A stretch of 64,000 nucleotides of DNA from Arthrobacter bambusae (lineage in GTDB: Bacteria > Actinomycetota > Actinomycetes > Actinomycetales > Micrococcaceae). A program made the translations under genes and the position numbers. The DNA is taken from the NCBI RefSeq assembly GCF_022606295.1, contig NZ_JAHHZS010000023.1, forward strand, positions 1-64,000. The letters are read 5' to 3'. Under the pieces are notes generated by a model. That model was not told the DNA's origin. It did not search any database and saw only the letters and a list, made by a program, of their open reading frames with translations. Shown here in pieces: positions 35,751-44,751 of this stretch (positions are counted from its first letter, which is position 1; each line of letters starts with the position of its first letter).

Positions 35751-37895
35751 TCACAAGATTGGGGCGGCAACGTGTTTCCCTTCATGGAACGTGGCGCCGA
35801 ATGAGCGCCTGGACGCCCCGACTCGATCCAGGTAGGGCGTCAAGCCTCCGTTAATGTATGGCCAACCGGCTCCCAGGAGCAGGCACAAATCGAGATCTTC
35901 AACGTTGGACACGACTCGCTCGCTAAGCATGATCCTTGCTTCGTTGGCTAGACCGTCTTGGATGCGGTGAAGGAGGTCCGTCATGCCAATGGGGGCTACA
36001 CCGGTTTCGAGGACTTCTTGTGCGGCGTGGGTCCATCCGACAACGCGGCCGTTCTCGTCCCTCTCCAACACATCGCCTTGAATCGAGGCCAGCCGATGGA
36101 AGTTTTCCGAGGCGAAGAACCGGTCCGGGAATGCGTCGTGCATGGTGTCCTGCACATGTGCGGCCACTTTCCAACCCACCAAGTCGATGAGTTCGATTGG
36201 ACTCATTGGAAGTAACAATGAGGCAAAGGCGCGTTCGACGGTTTCTAGCGAGGTTCCCTGCTCGATGGCGTGGGCAGCTTCCCCCATAACTTTGGCAAGG
36301 ATCCGGTTCACCACGAAGCCCGGTACGTCTGCTGTCAGAACCGCGGTCTTCCCAAGAGCCTTGGCTGTGGCGAAAGCGGTAGCCAAGGTCTCTTGGTTTG
36401 TCATGGGTGTCGAGACGATTTCGAGCAGGGGCATTGCAGCGACGGGATTGAAAAAGTGGAAGCCAACTAGGCGTTCGGGGTTCTCTAGTGCAGTGCCGAT
36501 CTCCTCGACTGAGAGGGACGATGTGTTCGTCGCCAGGACGGCCTCAGCGGAGATGATTGGTTCAATCGATGCCAGGGCCTTCTGCTTGATGCGTGTCTCT
36601 TCGAACACTGCCTCGATGACGAAGTCGCAGTCCGCGTAGTCAGCTAGATCGGTTGACGCCAAAATGAGGCTTCGGATCCGGTTTGCCGTGTCGTGGTCGA
36701 GCCGCCCCTTCGCCTCCAGTCCGCCGATCTCTTCGTGAATTCGGCTAACTGCCTCGGTCACCCTGAACTCGTCGAGGTCGTTGAGCAGGACTGGAACCCG
36801 AAGCCTGGTGGCGAATAGGAGTGCGAATTGGCGTGCCATCAGGCCCGCCCCGATGATGCCAACTTTGGTGACCTTCCGGGCAGAAGCCGAATCGGGAGCG
36901 CCTGAAGGGCGTTTCGAGAGCTTCTGCACCGTGTTGAAGGCGTAGAGGGATGCCTCGAACTGCTCCCCGAGGATGAGCTCAGCGAACGCCTGATCCTCGC
37001 GCTCGAATGCTGCTTTGCGGTCGCCGTCTTTGGCCTTTTCAATGAGTTCGAGAGCTGCGTATGGAGCTTTTGGAACGATGCCGACTTTCCTGGCGAGGCG
37101 GCAACGTTCGGCCTCAACTGCTTCGGTCCACAGCGTACCCCGCACGTCGGCGTTGGGCTGCTGGTCGCGGATAACCGAGCTAGACCCTGTCAAAATGGAG
37201 TCCGCCCACTTCAGGGAGTCCTCAAGGAAGTTCGACGCGGGGAAGAGCGCATCGACTATGCCTAGTTCTACGGCCTGCGCCGCTGCCACAGTTCCGCGGT
37301 TCTTGAGTGCGTCACTGACCATGATTTTGATCGCGGCGTCAACTCCAATGAGGTTCGGAAGCAGGAATGTGCCGCCCCACCCGGGAAGGAGTCCGATCCC
37401 TACCTCCGGCAGCCCAAGGACAGCCGACGGGTGGATTGTACGGTAGCTCGTGTGGAGTGCAATTTCGAGGCCACCACCAAGGGCTGTCCCGTTGATGAAT
37501 CCGAACGAGGGCACGCCGAGATCGGAGAGCCGTCCGAGCGCGTGATGGCCAAGCTGAGCCAGTTGCATCGCGGCGTCCCTTGAAGCGATCGCGGGCATCA
37601 TGGACAGGTCGGCTCCCGCGGAGAACGCTCGGCCGCTGCCGATGATGCCGACGGCGTGGATCTCCCCTGCGGTGGCGCGGCCCTTCAGTTCGTCGAGCAC
37701 ATGCTTGAGTTCCGTCAGCGAGGCTGCCCAGAGCGTGTTCGGCCTGCCCGGCTGCTCGCTGCAGAGTGTGATGAGGGCAAGCACTCGGCCGCTGCTGAGC
37801 GTGATGTCTCGGACGCGGGCCCGGGTTGGAACTTCATTGGCGCTGATGGAGTTGATTTCTGAGAAGTCTGTCTGGTCGTACTGGCCCAAGGACAT
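35751..37895 (-). CDS. FadB-like enoyl-CoA hydratase / 3-hydroxyacyl-CoA dehydrogenase
   Basis: 714-aa bifunctional beta-oxidation enzyme. Residues about 30-290 are crotonase domain (GSGRAFSAGADLSMM, NGTALGGGLEIAL, PEVGIGLLPGWGGT). The NAD-binding dehydrogenase domain starts near 345 (VGIIGAGLMARQFALLFA), with FVIEAVFEE, ATNTSSLSVEEI and GFHFFNPVAAMPLLEIV; the C-terminal helical domains contain DVPGFVVNRIL. It lies 3 bp downstream of the thiolase gene, the classic FadA-FadB pairing. It hydrates enoyl-CoA and oxidises the product to 3-ketoacyl-CoA. Confidence 0.93.
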   Translation of the reverse strand: MSLGQYDQTDFSEINSISANEVPTRARVRDITLSSGRVLALITLCSEQPGRPNTLWAASLTELKHVLDELKGRATAGEIHAVGIIGSGRAFSAGADLSMMPAIASRDAAMQLAQLGHHALGRLSDLGVPSFGFINGTALGGGLEIALHTSYRTIHPSAVLGLPEVGIGLLPGWGGTFLLPNLIGVDAAIKIMVSDALKNRGTVAAAQAVELGIVDALFPASNFLEDSLKWADSILTGSSSVIRDQQPNADVRGTLWTEAVEAERCRLARKVGIVPKAPYAALELIEKAKDGDRKAAFEREDQAFAELILGEQFEASLYAFNTVQKLSKRPSGAPDSASARKVTKVGIIGAGLMARQFALLFATRLRVPVLLNDLDEFRVTEAVSRIHEEIGGLEAKGRLDHDTANRIRSLILASTDLADYADCDFVIEAVFEETRIKQKALASIEPIISAEAVLATNTSSLSVEEIGTALENPERLVGFHFFNPVAAMPLLEIVSTPMTNQETLATAFATAKALGKTAVLTADVPGFVVNRILAKVMGEAAHAIEQGTSLETVERAFASLLLPMSPIELIDLVGWKVAAHVQDTMHDAFPDRFFASENFHRLASIQGDVLERDENGRVVGWTHAAQEVLETGVAPIGMTDLLHRIQDGLANEARIMLSERVVSNVEDLDLCLLLGAGWPYINGGLTPYLDRVGASRRSFGATFHEGKHVAAPIL

Positions 37896-37898
37896 GGC

Positions 37899-39119
37899 TC
37901 AATTCCGCCTTCCGTTGTAGTGCGGGTTCTCCCAGATCACGGAGCCGCCTTGTCCGAGCCCTACACACATGGCGGTGAGTCCGTACTGCACGTCCGGTCG
38001 TTCTGCGAACTGAGCGGCCAGTTGGGTCATGAGCCGTACACCTGTTGCAGCGAGGGGATGCCCCATCGCAATGGCGCCGCCCCAGGGATTCACACGGGGA
38101 TCGTCGTCTTCAATGCTGAAATGGTCGAGGAGCGAGAGCACTTGGATTGCGAACGCTTCGTTCAGTTCGAAGAGGCCGATGTCGTCGATAGTGAGGCCGG
38201 CTTTGCGGAGGGCTTTCTCCGTCGATGGGATTGGCCCGATTCCCATGATCTCGGGGTCGACGCCGGCGAATGCGAACGATACAAGTCCCATCTTGGGGGC
38301 GAGTCCGAATTCTTCAACGGCTCTGCTGCCTGCCAGAAGGCTGATGGTTGCGCCGTCAGTGAGGGGAGATGATGTTCCGGCCGTGACCTTGCCGTGAGGT
38401 CGGAACGGTGTCCGTAGGCCCGCTAGTCCTTCCATGGTTGTCTCCGGTCGCCGTCCCTCATCTTCCACGGCTAAAGACATAGCTCCGTCGGAGTCGGTAA
38501 CGGCGACCGGCACGAGATCGGGTTGGATCTTGCCTGCTTGATATGCGGTGTGCGTTTTGTGCTGGCTGTGCATTGCGAAACGGTCGGCGCGCTCCTTCGT
38601 TAGTTCGGGGAAACGGTCGTGGATCCGCTCAGCGGTTGCTCCCATGTTCAATGCCTCAGGCGAGACCAGCCCTTCGGCGGCCAGGCGGGGATTGGGGTCG
38701 ACGACAGTGCCGAAGGGGTGGCGGCCCATGTGTTCGACGCCGCCGGCGAGGGCAAAGTCGTAGGCGCCGATGCCGATTCCCCCGCAGGCGGTCGTGACGG
38801 ACGTCATGGCGCCGGCGCACATGCGGTCGATGGCGAATCCAGGGACAGACTCCGGAAGTCCAGCCAAAAGCGCGGCCGTCCTGCCGAGAGTCAGGCCCTG
38901 GTCTCCCTGTTGGGACGTCGCGGCAATGATGACCTCGTCGATGCGTTCGGCGGGGACATCGGGGTTTCGTGCCATGAGTCCGGCAATTGCTTTGGCGGCA
39001 AGGTCGTCCGCGCGGGTGTTGTGGTACATCCCTTTTTCGCCGGCGCGGCCGAAGGGGGTCCGCACTCCGTCGACGAAGTACACATTCGTGGGTGTGGTCA
39101 CTTTTTGTCTGCTTTCCAT
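37899..39119 (-). CDS. acetyl-CoA acyltransferase (thiolase)
   Basis: 406-aa thiolase with nucleophile Cys in DRMCAGAMTSV (about residue 89), FELNEAFAIQVL, NPWGGAIAMGHPLAATGVRL and a catalytic Cys in AMCVGLGQGGSVIWE. ATG at 39119 is preferred since AGGGGA lies 6 nt upstream; ATG at 39137, overlapping the ADH stop as ATGA, is the alternative. Cleaves 3-ketoacyl-CoA to acetyl-CoA plus a shortened acyl-CoA, completing the cycle of the downstream FadB-like enzyme. Confidence 0.92.
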   Translation of the reverse strand: MESRQKVTTPTNVYFVDGVRTPFGRAGEKGMYHNTRADDLAAKAIAGLMARNPDVPAERIDEVIIAATSQQGDQGLTLGRTAALLAGLPESVPGFAIDRMCAGAMTSVTTACGGIGIGAYDFALAGGVEHMGRHPFGTVVDPNPRLAAEGLVSPEALNMGATAERIHDRFPELTKERADRFAMHSQHKTHTAYQAGKIQPDLVPVAVTDSDGAMSLAVEDEGRRPETTMEGLAGLRTPFRPHGKVTAGTSSPLTDGATISLLAGSRAVEEFGLAPKMGLVSFAFAGVDPEIMGIGPIPSTEKALRKAGLTIDDIGLFELNEAFAIQVLSLLDHFSIEDDDPRVNPWGGAIAMGHPLAATGVRLMTQLAAQFAERPDVQYGLTAMCVGLGQGGSVIWENPHYNGRRN

Positions 39120-39133
39120 GAGAGGTCCCCTGG

Positions 39134-40183
39134 TCATCCGTTCGCCATCGAAGCGGTGTCGAGCACAAAACGGAACTTCACGTCGCCGGCGACGAGACGG
39201 TCGTAGGCCTCATCGAGGCGGGAGGCGTCGATCACCTCGACTACCGCGCCGATCTCGTGTTCGCTGCAGAAGTCGAGCATCTGCTGCGTTTCCTGGATGC
39301 TGGCGATTCGGGATCCCGCCAAAGCTCTGCGGTTGACAATGATCGAAAACGCATCCAAGGACAGCGCCTTGCTGGGCACGCCAATGCTGACGAAGACCCC
39401 ATCGAGCATGAGGAGCCCGAGGTAGGCGTCGAGATCCACATTCGCCGGGACGGTCGAGATGATCAGATCAAGGCTTTGGCCGAGCTCCGCGAACGCCTTC
39501 GGATCGGTTACGGCATAGTATTCGTCCGCGCCGAGGGCGATTCCGTCGTCCTTCTTATCGAGGGAGAGGTCGAACACCGTCGTGTGAGCCCCGAGGGCTT
39601 TCGAGATCTGGACAGCAACATGTCCCAGACCGCCGAATCCAAGGATGCCCACCCTGCGGCCCGGGCCGGCACCCCATCGGACCATCGGCGAGTAGACCGT
39701 GGCTCCTGCGCATAGTAAAGGTGCGATTCGCTCAAGCGGGAGATTCTCTGGCAACCTCAGAACGAAGTCCTCGTTCACGACGATCTTCTCGCTGTATCCC
39801 CCGTAGGTGGAGGACCCGTCCGGCAACCGCGTGCCGTAAGTCTTGGTATTGCCGTTGAGACACTGCTCTTCATGCCCGAGCCTGCAGTTTCTACATTCCC
39901 TGCAAGAGTCGACCAAACAGCCCACCCCTGCACGGTCCCCGACGGAGAATTTCGTGACCTCCTCGCCGACGGCGGACACCACGCCTGCAATTTCGTGTCC
40001 GGGGACAATCGGAAATTGATTGTGTCCCCATTCGCTGCGGGCATGGGAGACGTCCGAATGGCATATACCGCAGAACAGGATGTCGATGAGCACGTCGTGT
40101 GGCCCGACTTCCCTGCGCTCGATAGTCGTGGAAGTGAATCTTGCGCCAGGCGCATCCGCGATTCGTGCGTTGACCATCGCCAT
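39134..40183 (-). CDS. zinc-dependent alcohol dehydrogenase, copy 1
   Basis: 349-aa medium-chain dehydrogenase of the YahK/cinnamyl-alcohol type: GICHSDVSHARSEWG (catalytic zinc Cys), PGHEIAGVV, the structural zinc cysteines in VDSCRECRNCRLGHEEQC, and NAD(P) motif GILGFGGLGHVAVQISKALG. It directly follows the ALDH gene with a 1-bp overlap (TGATG), so alcohol and aldehyde oxidation are coupled. Paralogous to the protein at 49195-50280. Confidence 0.92.
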   Translation of the reverse strand: MAMVNARIADAPGARFTSTTIERREVGPHDVLIDILFCGICHSDVSHARSEWGHNQFPIVPGHEIAGVVSAVGEEVTKFSVGDRAGVGCLVDSCRECRNCRLGHEEQCLNGNTKTYGTRLPDGSSTYGGYSEKIVVNEDFVLRLPENLPLERIAPLLCAGATVYSPMVRWGAGPGRRVGILGFGGLGHVAVQISKALGAHTTVFDLSLDKKDDGIALGADEYYAVTDPKAFAELGQSLDLIISTVPANVDLDAYLGLLMLDGVFVSIGVPSKALSLDAFSIIVNRRALAGSRIASIQETQQMLDFCSEHEIGAVVEVIDASRLDEAYDRLVAGDVKFRFVLDTASMANG

Positions 40184-41595
40184 CAGCCGATCGCCTGGTA
40201 TTCGGTGAACTCTTCGATGCCGAACCGGCCGAATTCGCGTCCTATGCCGGAGAGTTTGAAGCCGCCGTGCGGCGCCCTGGGATTGATGGGGGAGCCGTTG
40301 ATGCGAATTCTCCCGGCACGTACTCGCCGTGCAACCCTCTTGGCGCGTTCGGCGTCACCGCTCCAGATCGCGGCCGCAAGGCCGTAGTCGCTGTCGTTCG
40401 CAATTTCGCTCGCTTCGTCGTCGGTGTCGAAGGGAATGAGTACCACGACCGGGCCGAAGATCTCCTCGCGTGCAATCCGGTTCTGGTTGTTACCTGAGAA
40501 AACAGTGGGACGCACGAAGTATCCGCGGGACAGACCGTCCGGCGCCTCGGGGCCGCCTGTCATCATGCGCATGCCCTCATCGAGCCCCGACCGGATGTAA
40601 GTGCGGATGCGGTCGCGCTGTGCTGCAGTTGTCACAGGTCCCAAGGTGGTTTCCGGATCGAACGGGTCGCCGAGGATGTAGCTGTCAGCCTTCGCCCGGG
40701 CGATCTCCTCGGCTTCCGTGAGCCGGGCCCGTGGAACGAGCACCCGGCTGAGGCCTCCGCACACCTGGCCGGAGTTGCGGAATGAGTCTTCCATGCCGTC
40801 GGTGATCGCGGTCTCCAAGTCCGCGTCCGGGAGGATGATGTTTGCCGACTTCCCACCCAATTCCAGAGAAACACGCTTGATCGATCCCGCAGCGAGCTGC
40901 ATGACGCGCCGACCGGCGCGCACAGAGCCGGTGAGGGAGACCATGTCGATGAGCGGATGGGTGGCGATTGCCTCGCCGACATTCGGGCCCGTGCCCGAGA
41001 CAAGATTGAATACGCCCTCGGGGAGGCCCACCTCGGCTGCGGCTTCGGCGAAGATGAAGGAGCTGAGTGGCGCGACTTCCGTGCCCTTAAGAACGACGGT
41101 GCAACCGGCGGCCAGAGCAGCCCCCGCTTTCATGCACACCATTTTGAGAGGGGCGTTCCATGGCGTGATGGCCCCGACGACGCCGGCAGGCGCGCGGTGG
41201 ACGATCGTGTTCCCGACGCGCTCATCCCAAGCGATCTCGTCCAGGCTCTCTGCCGCGATTCTCAGATCCGCGATCGCAGTGGAAGTCTGGGCAGTAGCAG
41301 CCTGCTTTGCCGGCTGCCCGACCTCGCTGACGATTGTGCGGGTGATTTCCTCGGCCCGGGCTTCGAGTGCATCCGCCAGCTTCTTAAGGAGCAGAGCGCG
41401 TTCCTGGGTCGATGTCTGCGACCACGTCGGGAAGGCGGCGGCAGCTGCGCGTGCAGCGCGGTCGACGTCCTCCGGGGTTCCTGCGGGAATCGTCGCGAGA
41501 TGCTCTTCCGTCGTCGGGTTGATGACGGCGAGGACTTCCGTCCCCGACGATTCCGTCCACTTTCCGTCAAGGAATATCTGGTTGCGTTCGATCAT
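40183..41595 (-). CDS. aldehyde dehydrogenase, copy 1
   Basis: 470-aa NAD(P)-dependent ALDH. Conserved parts include TPWNAPLKM, LTGSVRAGRRVMQLAA, the general base in LELGGKSANI, the catalytic Cys in NSGQVCGGLSRVLVP (about residue 279), EEIFGPVVVLIPF and FKLSGIGREFG. First gene of the leftward operon that ends in the CoA transferase, downstream of tandem operators at 41682-41717. Very similar to the ALDH at 56570-57991 even in small motifs (INGSPINPRAPHGGFKLSGI versus INGTPIDMRAPHGGFKLSGI). Converts the aldehyde to the acid that is later activated with CoA. Confidence 0.93.
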   Translation of the reverse strand: MIERNQIFLDGKWTESSGTEVLAVINPTTEEHLATIPAGTPEDVDRAARAAAAAFPTWSQTSTQERALLLKKLADALEARAEEITRTIVSEVGQPAKQAATAQTSTAIADLRIAAESLDEIAWDERVGNTIVHRAPAGVVGAITPWNAPLKMVCMKAGAALAAGCTVVLKGTEVAPLSSFIFAEAAAEVGLPEGVFNLVSGTGPNVGEAIATHPLIDMVSLTGSVRAGRRVMQLAAGSIKRVSLELGGKSANIILPDADLETAITDGMEDSFRNSGQVCGGLSRVLVPRARLTEAEEIARAKADSYILGDPFDPETTLGPVTTAAQRDRIRTYIRSGLDEGMRMMTGGPEAPDGLSRGYFVRPTVFSGNNQNRIAREEIFGPVVVLIPFDTDDEASEIANDSDYGLAAAIWSGDAERAKRVARRVRAGRIRINGSPINPRAPHGGFKLSGIGREFGRFGIEEFTEYQAIG

Positions 41596-41681
41596 GGAGG
41601 GATCCCTTCGCGCCGTTGCTCATGGTCTTAGTCCAAGCGCCCAGGACGGAACTCCCCGAAGGAGGTCTGATTTGCGCTTAA

Positions 41682-41717
41682 GTTCTTATATACGATCAGT
41701 AGTTCATATATGGGTAT
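41682..41717. promoter_or_regulatory. tandem 16-bp operators, pair 2
   Basis: GTTCT-TATATA-CGATC at 41682-41697 and GTTCA-TATATG-GGTAT at 41702-41717, again a 20-bp offset. These are weaker matches to GTTCG-N6-CGAAC, in the divergent gap between the ALDH operon and the iron-dependent dehydrogenase gene. They could serve both. Confidence 0.6.
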
Positions 41718-41779
41718 GATGGGGACGTTACGGCAACCACTTCAACGCTGTCAAGGTCGACAGGATCGGGGAAGAACGA

Positions 41780-42949
41780 ATGAACGAACAGCATTTCCGC
41801 CACGCGACGCCTGAGTTCCGTACGTTCTGGGGGGAAGGGGCGCTGACGTCCCTTCCCGGCGAGATGAAGCGCGTCGGATCCCAGCGGGCTGCCATCATCT
41901 GCAGCGCTTCAATGCTTCGATACCCGGAGGCGTTGGCCAAGGTGGAAGCGGCACTCGGCGATCGCCTCGTGGGTCGCTTCGAAGGTGCACAGGAACACAG
42001 TCCGTTGCCGGCCGTCGAGAACGCGCGATCCTTCCTTAGTGAGGTGCGGGCGGACGCCATTATCGTTGTCGGGGGAGGGTCGGCGATCGTCACGGCCCGA
42101 GCTGCGTCGATTTTGTTGGCCGAGCAAGCCGATGTCCGGGAGCTCTGCACGAGGCGGGGCCCGGATGGGCGTCTTGTCAGTCCGCGCTTGACCGCACCGA
42201 AAGTGCCCCAATGGATCGTTCCGACCACGCCAACGACGGCCTATGCCAAGGCCGGTTGTGCAGTTCGGGACCCAGCCACGGGCGAGCGACTCGCCCTCTT
42301 CGATCCGAAGGCGCGCGCGCAAGGGGTCTTCTTCGATCCGATGCTGGCATTGACGGCGCCGGCGCCGCTTGTTCAGTCCTCGGCCCTCAACGCCTTTGCG
42401 ATGTCCATTGACGGATTGCAGTCAGACACTGATGACCCGCTTGCCCATGCCCTTCTTATGCATGCGTTGCGGCTTCTCGTCGAATGGCTCCCGGAGGACT
42501 CGATCGCTCCTGATCCCCAGCAACGCCTTCGCCTCATGCATGCTTCCCTCCTCGCTGGACAGGGGAGTGACTATGTGGGCACGGGCCTCGCGCAAGCCCT
42601 GTCCCACACAATCGGGCCTCGGTCGTCTACGGCCAACGGCGTCGTCGAGGCTATGCTGCTGCCCCACACCATGCGCTTCAATGCCGAAGTAGTCGGCACC
42701 CGTCTCTCTGCCTTGGCTCCCGTTCTGAACCATGGCGGTTCGCGACAGTCCACCCCGGAACGGGTTGTGGCTACTACTGAAGAGTTCCTCCGGTCCCGCG
42801 GCGTACCGGGCCGGCTGCGCGATGTAGGGATTGCCAGGGATTCGCTGGACGCCGTCGTCGACCATGCAATGGAAGACTGGGCCATTACCCGCGTGCCCCG
42901 TCGCGCGAGCCGCGAGGAGTTAACCAAGCTCCTCGAGGGGGCTTGGTAG
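41780..42949 (+). CDS. iron-containing alcohol dehydrogenase / maleylacetate-reductase-like
   Basis: 389-aa Fe-ADH-family enzyme: NAD motif VVGGGSAIVTA (GGGS), VPTTPTTAYAKAGCAV, LALTAPAPLVQSSALNAFAMSIDG, and metal-binding histidines in GLAQALSHTIGP and LLPHTMRFN. The metal Asp region DGLQSDTDDP is slightly divergent. Members reduce maleylacetate or interconvert alcohols and aldehydes. It is divergent from the ALDH operon and close to a second ALDH gene, which favours alcohol oxidation in the same pathway. Confidence 0.87.
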   Translation: MNEQHFRHATPEFRTFWGEGALTSLPGEMKRVGSQRAAIICSASMLRYPEALAKVEAALGDRLVGRFEGAQEHSPLPAVENARSFLSEVRADAIIVVGGGSAIVTARAASILLAEQADVRELCTRRGPDGRLVSPRLTAPKVPQWIVPTTPTTAYAKAGCAVRDPATGERLALFDPKARAQGVFFDPMLALTAPAPLVQSSALNAFAMSIDGLQSDTDDPLAHALLMHALRLLVEWLPEDSIAPDPQQRLRLMHASLLAGQGSDYVGTGLAQALSHTIGPRSSTANGVVEAMLLPHTMRFNAEVVGTRLSALAPVLNHGGSRQSTPERVVATTEEFLRSRGVPGRLRDVGIARDSLDAVVDHAMEDWAITRVPRRASREELTKLLEGAW

Positions 42950-43025
42950 CTTGACAGCCTCCGGGCTGGCGACCCGGTAATACGGCCCATTGACGCCCGC
43001 CGGAGTGAAGAGTAACTTCAAAGAA

Positions 43026-43061
43026 GTTCCCATTTGGGTCCTTAAGTTCCGATATGCGAAC
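43026..43061. promoter_or_regulatory. tandem 16-bp operators, pair 3
   Basis: GTTCC-CATTTG-GGTCC at 43026-43041 and GTTCC-GATATG-CGAAC at 43046-43061 (20-bp offset), about 120 bp upstream of the ALDH gene at 43184. The second site is nearly identical to the reverse complement of 44727-44742. Confidence 0.65.
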
Positions 43062-43183
43062 TTGAGGGATGTATATGTCAGTGTGGCTTTCAGGCCGGCT
43101 GGCCTCCGCGACACGGTCGATGAGTCTGCGTTCCCATACCCAATTTGCACGATCGACCGCCCGTGCGGTCAAGAGAGGACATC

Positions 43184-44671
43184 ATGATTGCCCCGGAAAT
43201 GCTGATAAGCGAATTCGAAATCAAGACCGGCCACACTGGACTCCTTATCGACGGACAATGGGTGGCTTCGGCCTCAGGGGAGACATTTCCCGCTCTGGAT
43301 CCCGGTACGGGGGAGGTGATCGCGGAGGTTGCCCGGGCCGAAAGGTCGGATGTCGATGCGGCCGTGGCCGCAGCCCGTCGGGCCTTCGCGGAAGAGCGTT
43401 GGCTGCGCCTGACGGGCCAGGAGCGAGGTGAAGTTCTCTGGCGGGCCGCGGATCTCATGCGCGCGCAGGCCGACCGCTTGGCCGAGTTGGAGAGCCGCAA
43501 CATGGGTATCCCCGTCAGCCAAGCCCGGACAATGGTTCTCGAGGCGTCCGCGCAGTTCAGGTACTACGCGGGCTGGGCGGACAAGATCCACGGCCGGACA
43601 ATTGACCTTGGTCCGGCCGGACGTCGCGTCCAGGGATACACATTGCGTGAGCCTGTCGGTGTTGCCGCCCTTATCGTGCCATGGAATGCACCGCTCATCT
43701 CGGCCGCGAAGAAACTTGCCCCCGCTCTCGCCGCAGGATGCTCCTGCGTCCTGAAGCCAGCAAAGGAAACGCCCTTGACGGCCCTGTGGCTCGGACAGAT
43801 TCTCCAAGAAGCCGGCGTTCCCGACGGGGTTGTCAACGTCGTTACGGGCTTCGGAGAGACAATCGGCGCAGCCTTGGCGGAGCACCCCGGAGTGGACATG
43901 GTCAGCTTCACGGGTTCGACTGAGGTGGGACGCTCTATTGTCCACGCAGGGACGGCCAACATGAAGAAGCTCTCACTCGAGCTGGGCGGAAAGTCCCCCG
44001 TGATCGTCATGCCGGATGCGGATCTCTCGAAAGCGATCCCTGGCGTTGCCGGCGCCGTTTTCTGGAACACCGGGCAGGTGTGTGCCGCGGGAACTCGACT
44101 ATTCGTCCACGATGCGGTCTTCGATGAGGTTGTGCAAGGAGTGGCGGAGATCGGCCGCTCACTCAAGGTGGGTTATGGGATGGACCCGGGCGTCGATCTA
44201 GGTCCACTCATCTCGCAGAGGCAACTCGACCGTGTGACCGCTTACGTAGAGGGGGGCCTCGACGCCGGTGGTCGTGTGGTGAGCGGCGGTTCTCGAATCG
44301 GCGACCGCGGATTCTTCTTCGAACCGACCGTCGTCGTCGATGTCGACCAGTCCATGGCTCTCATGCGGGAAGAAATTTTCGGCCCCGTTCTCGGAGTCAT
44401 GCGGTTCAACGATGTTGAGACCGCCATCGAACTGGCTAATGACACTCCCTATGGGCTGGCCTCGAGCGTGTGGACCGGGGACGGCGCGGCGGCGCACTCC
44501 ATTGCCCGCCGGCTTCGTGCCGGCCGTGTCGGCATCAACATTCACCGTGCGGGGGGCGTCTACATGCCAGCCGGGGGATATCGCCAGTCCGGTTGGGGGC
44601 GCGAGAACGGGCCCGAAGGGCTTGAAAGCTACCTCGAGACCAAGTCCGTGGTTGCCGAACTGGGAAGTTGA
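43184..44671 (+). CDS. aldehyde dehydrogenase, copy 2
   Basis: 495-aa ALDH of the betaine/phenylacetaldehyde-like branch: VPWNAPLISAAKKLAPALAAG, FTGSTEVGRSIV, general base in LELGGKSPVIV, catalytic Cys in NTGQVCAAGTR, REEIFGPVLGVM and YRQSGWGRENG. ATG at 43184 follows AGAGAGGACATC; an upstream in-frame start exists at 43145. It is less similar to the other two ALDHs in this window than they are to each other, so it may handle another aldehyde of the pathway. Confidence 0.92.
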   Translation: MIAPEMLISEFEIKTGHTGLLIDGQWVASASGETFPALDPGTGEVIAEVARAERSDVDAAVAAARRAFAEERWLRLTGQERGEVLWRAADLMRAQADRLAELESRNMGIPVSQARTMVLEASAQFRYYAGWADKIHGRTIDLGPAGRRVQGYTLREPVGVAALIVPWNAPLISAAKKLAPALAAGCSCVLKPAKETPLTALWLGQILQEAGVPDGVVNVVTGFGETIGAALAEHPGVDMVSFTGSTEVGRSIVHAGTANMKKLSLELGGKSPVIVMPDADLSKAIPGVAGAVFWNTGQVCAAGTRLFVHDAVFDEVVQGVAEIGRSLKVGYGMDPGVDLGPLISQRQLDRVTAYVEGGLDAGGRVVSGGSRIGDRGFFFEPTVVVDVDQSMALMREEIFGPVLGVMRFNDVETAIELANDTPYGLASSVWTGDGAAAHSIARRLRAGRVGINIHRAGGVYMPAGGYRQSGWGRENGPEGLESYLETKSVVAELGS

Positions 44672-44706
44672 GCCAAGCTGTTGACCCAAGCAGGAAATCC
44701 TAGTAA

Positions 44707-44742
44707 ATTCGCAACTACGAATAATAGTTCGCATATCCGAAT
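44707..44742. promoter_or_regulatory. tandem 16-bp operators, pair 4
   Basis: ATTCG-CAACTA-CGAAT at 44707-44722 (perfect arms) and GTTCG-CATATC-CGAAT at 44727-44742, offset 20 bp. The second ends 9 bp before the ATG of the MaoC gene, just ahead of its GAGGAGACA ribosome-binding site, so bound protein would block the promoter or leader. Confidence 0.75.
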
Positions 44743-44751
44743 GAGGAGACA

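Noticed and set aside
42985..43100. Minus-strand frame reading ELKDPNGNFFEV, resembling the C-terminal strand of a VOC/glyoxalase protein.
   Set aside because: It lacks the rest of the domain, overlaps the tandem operator pair at 43026-43061, and one short motif is weak evidence; at most a very old remnant.
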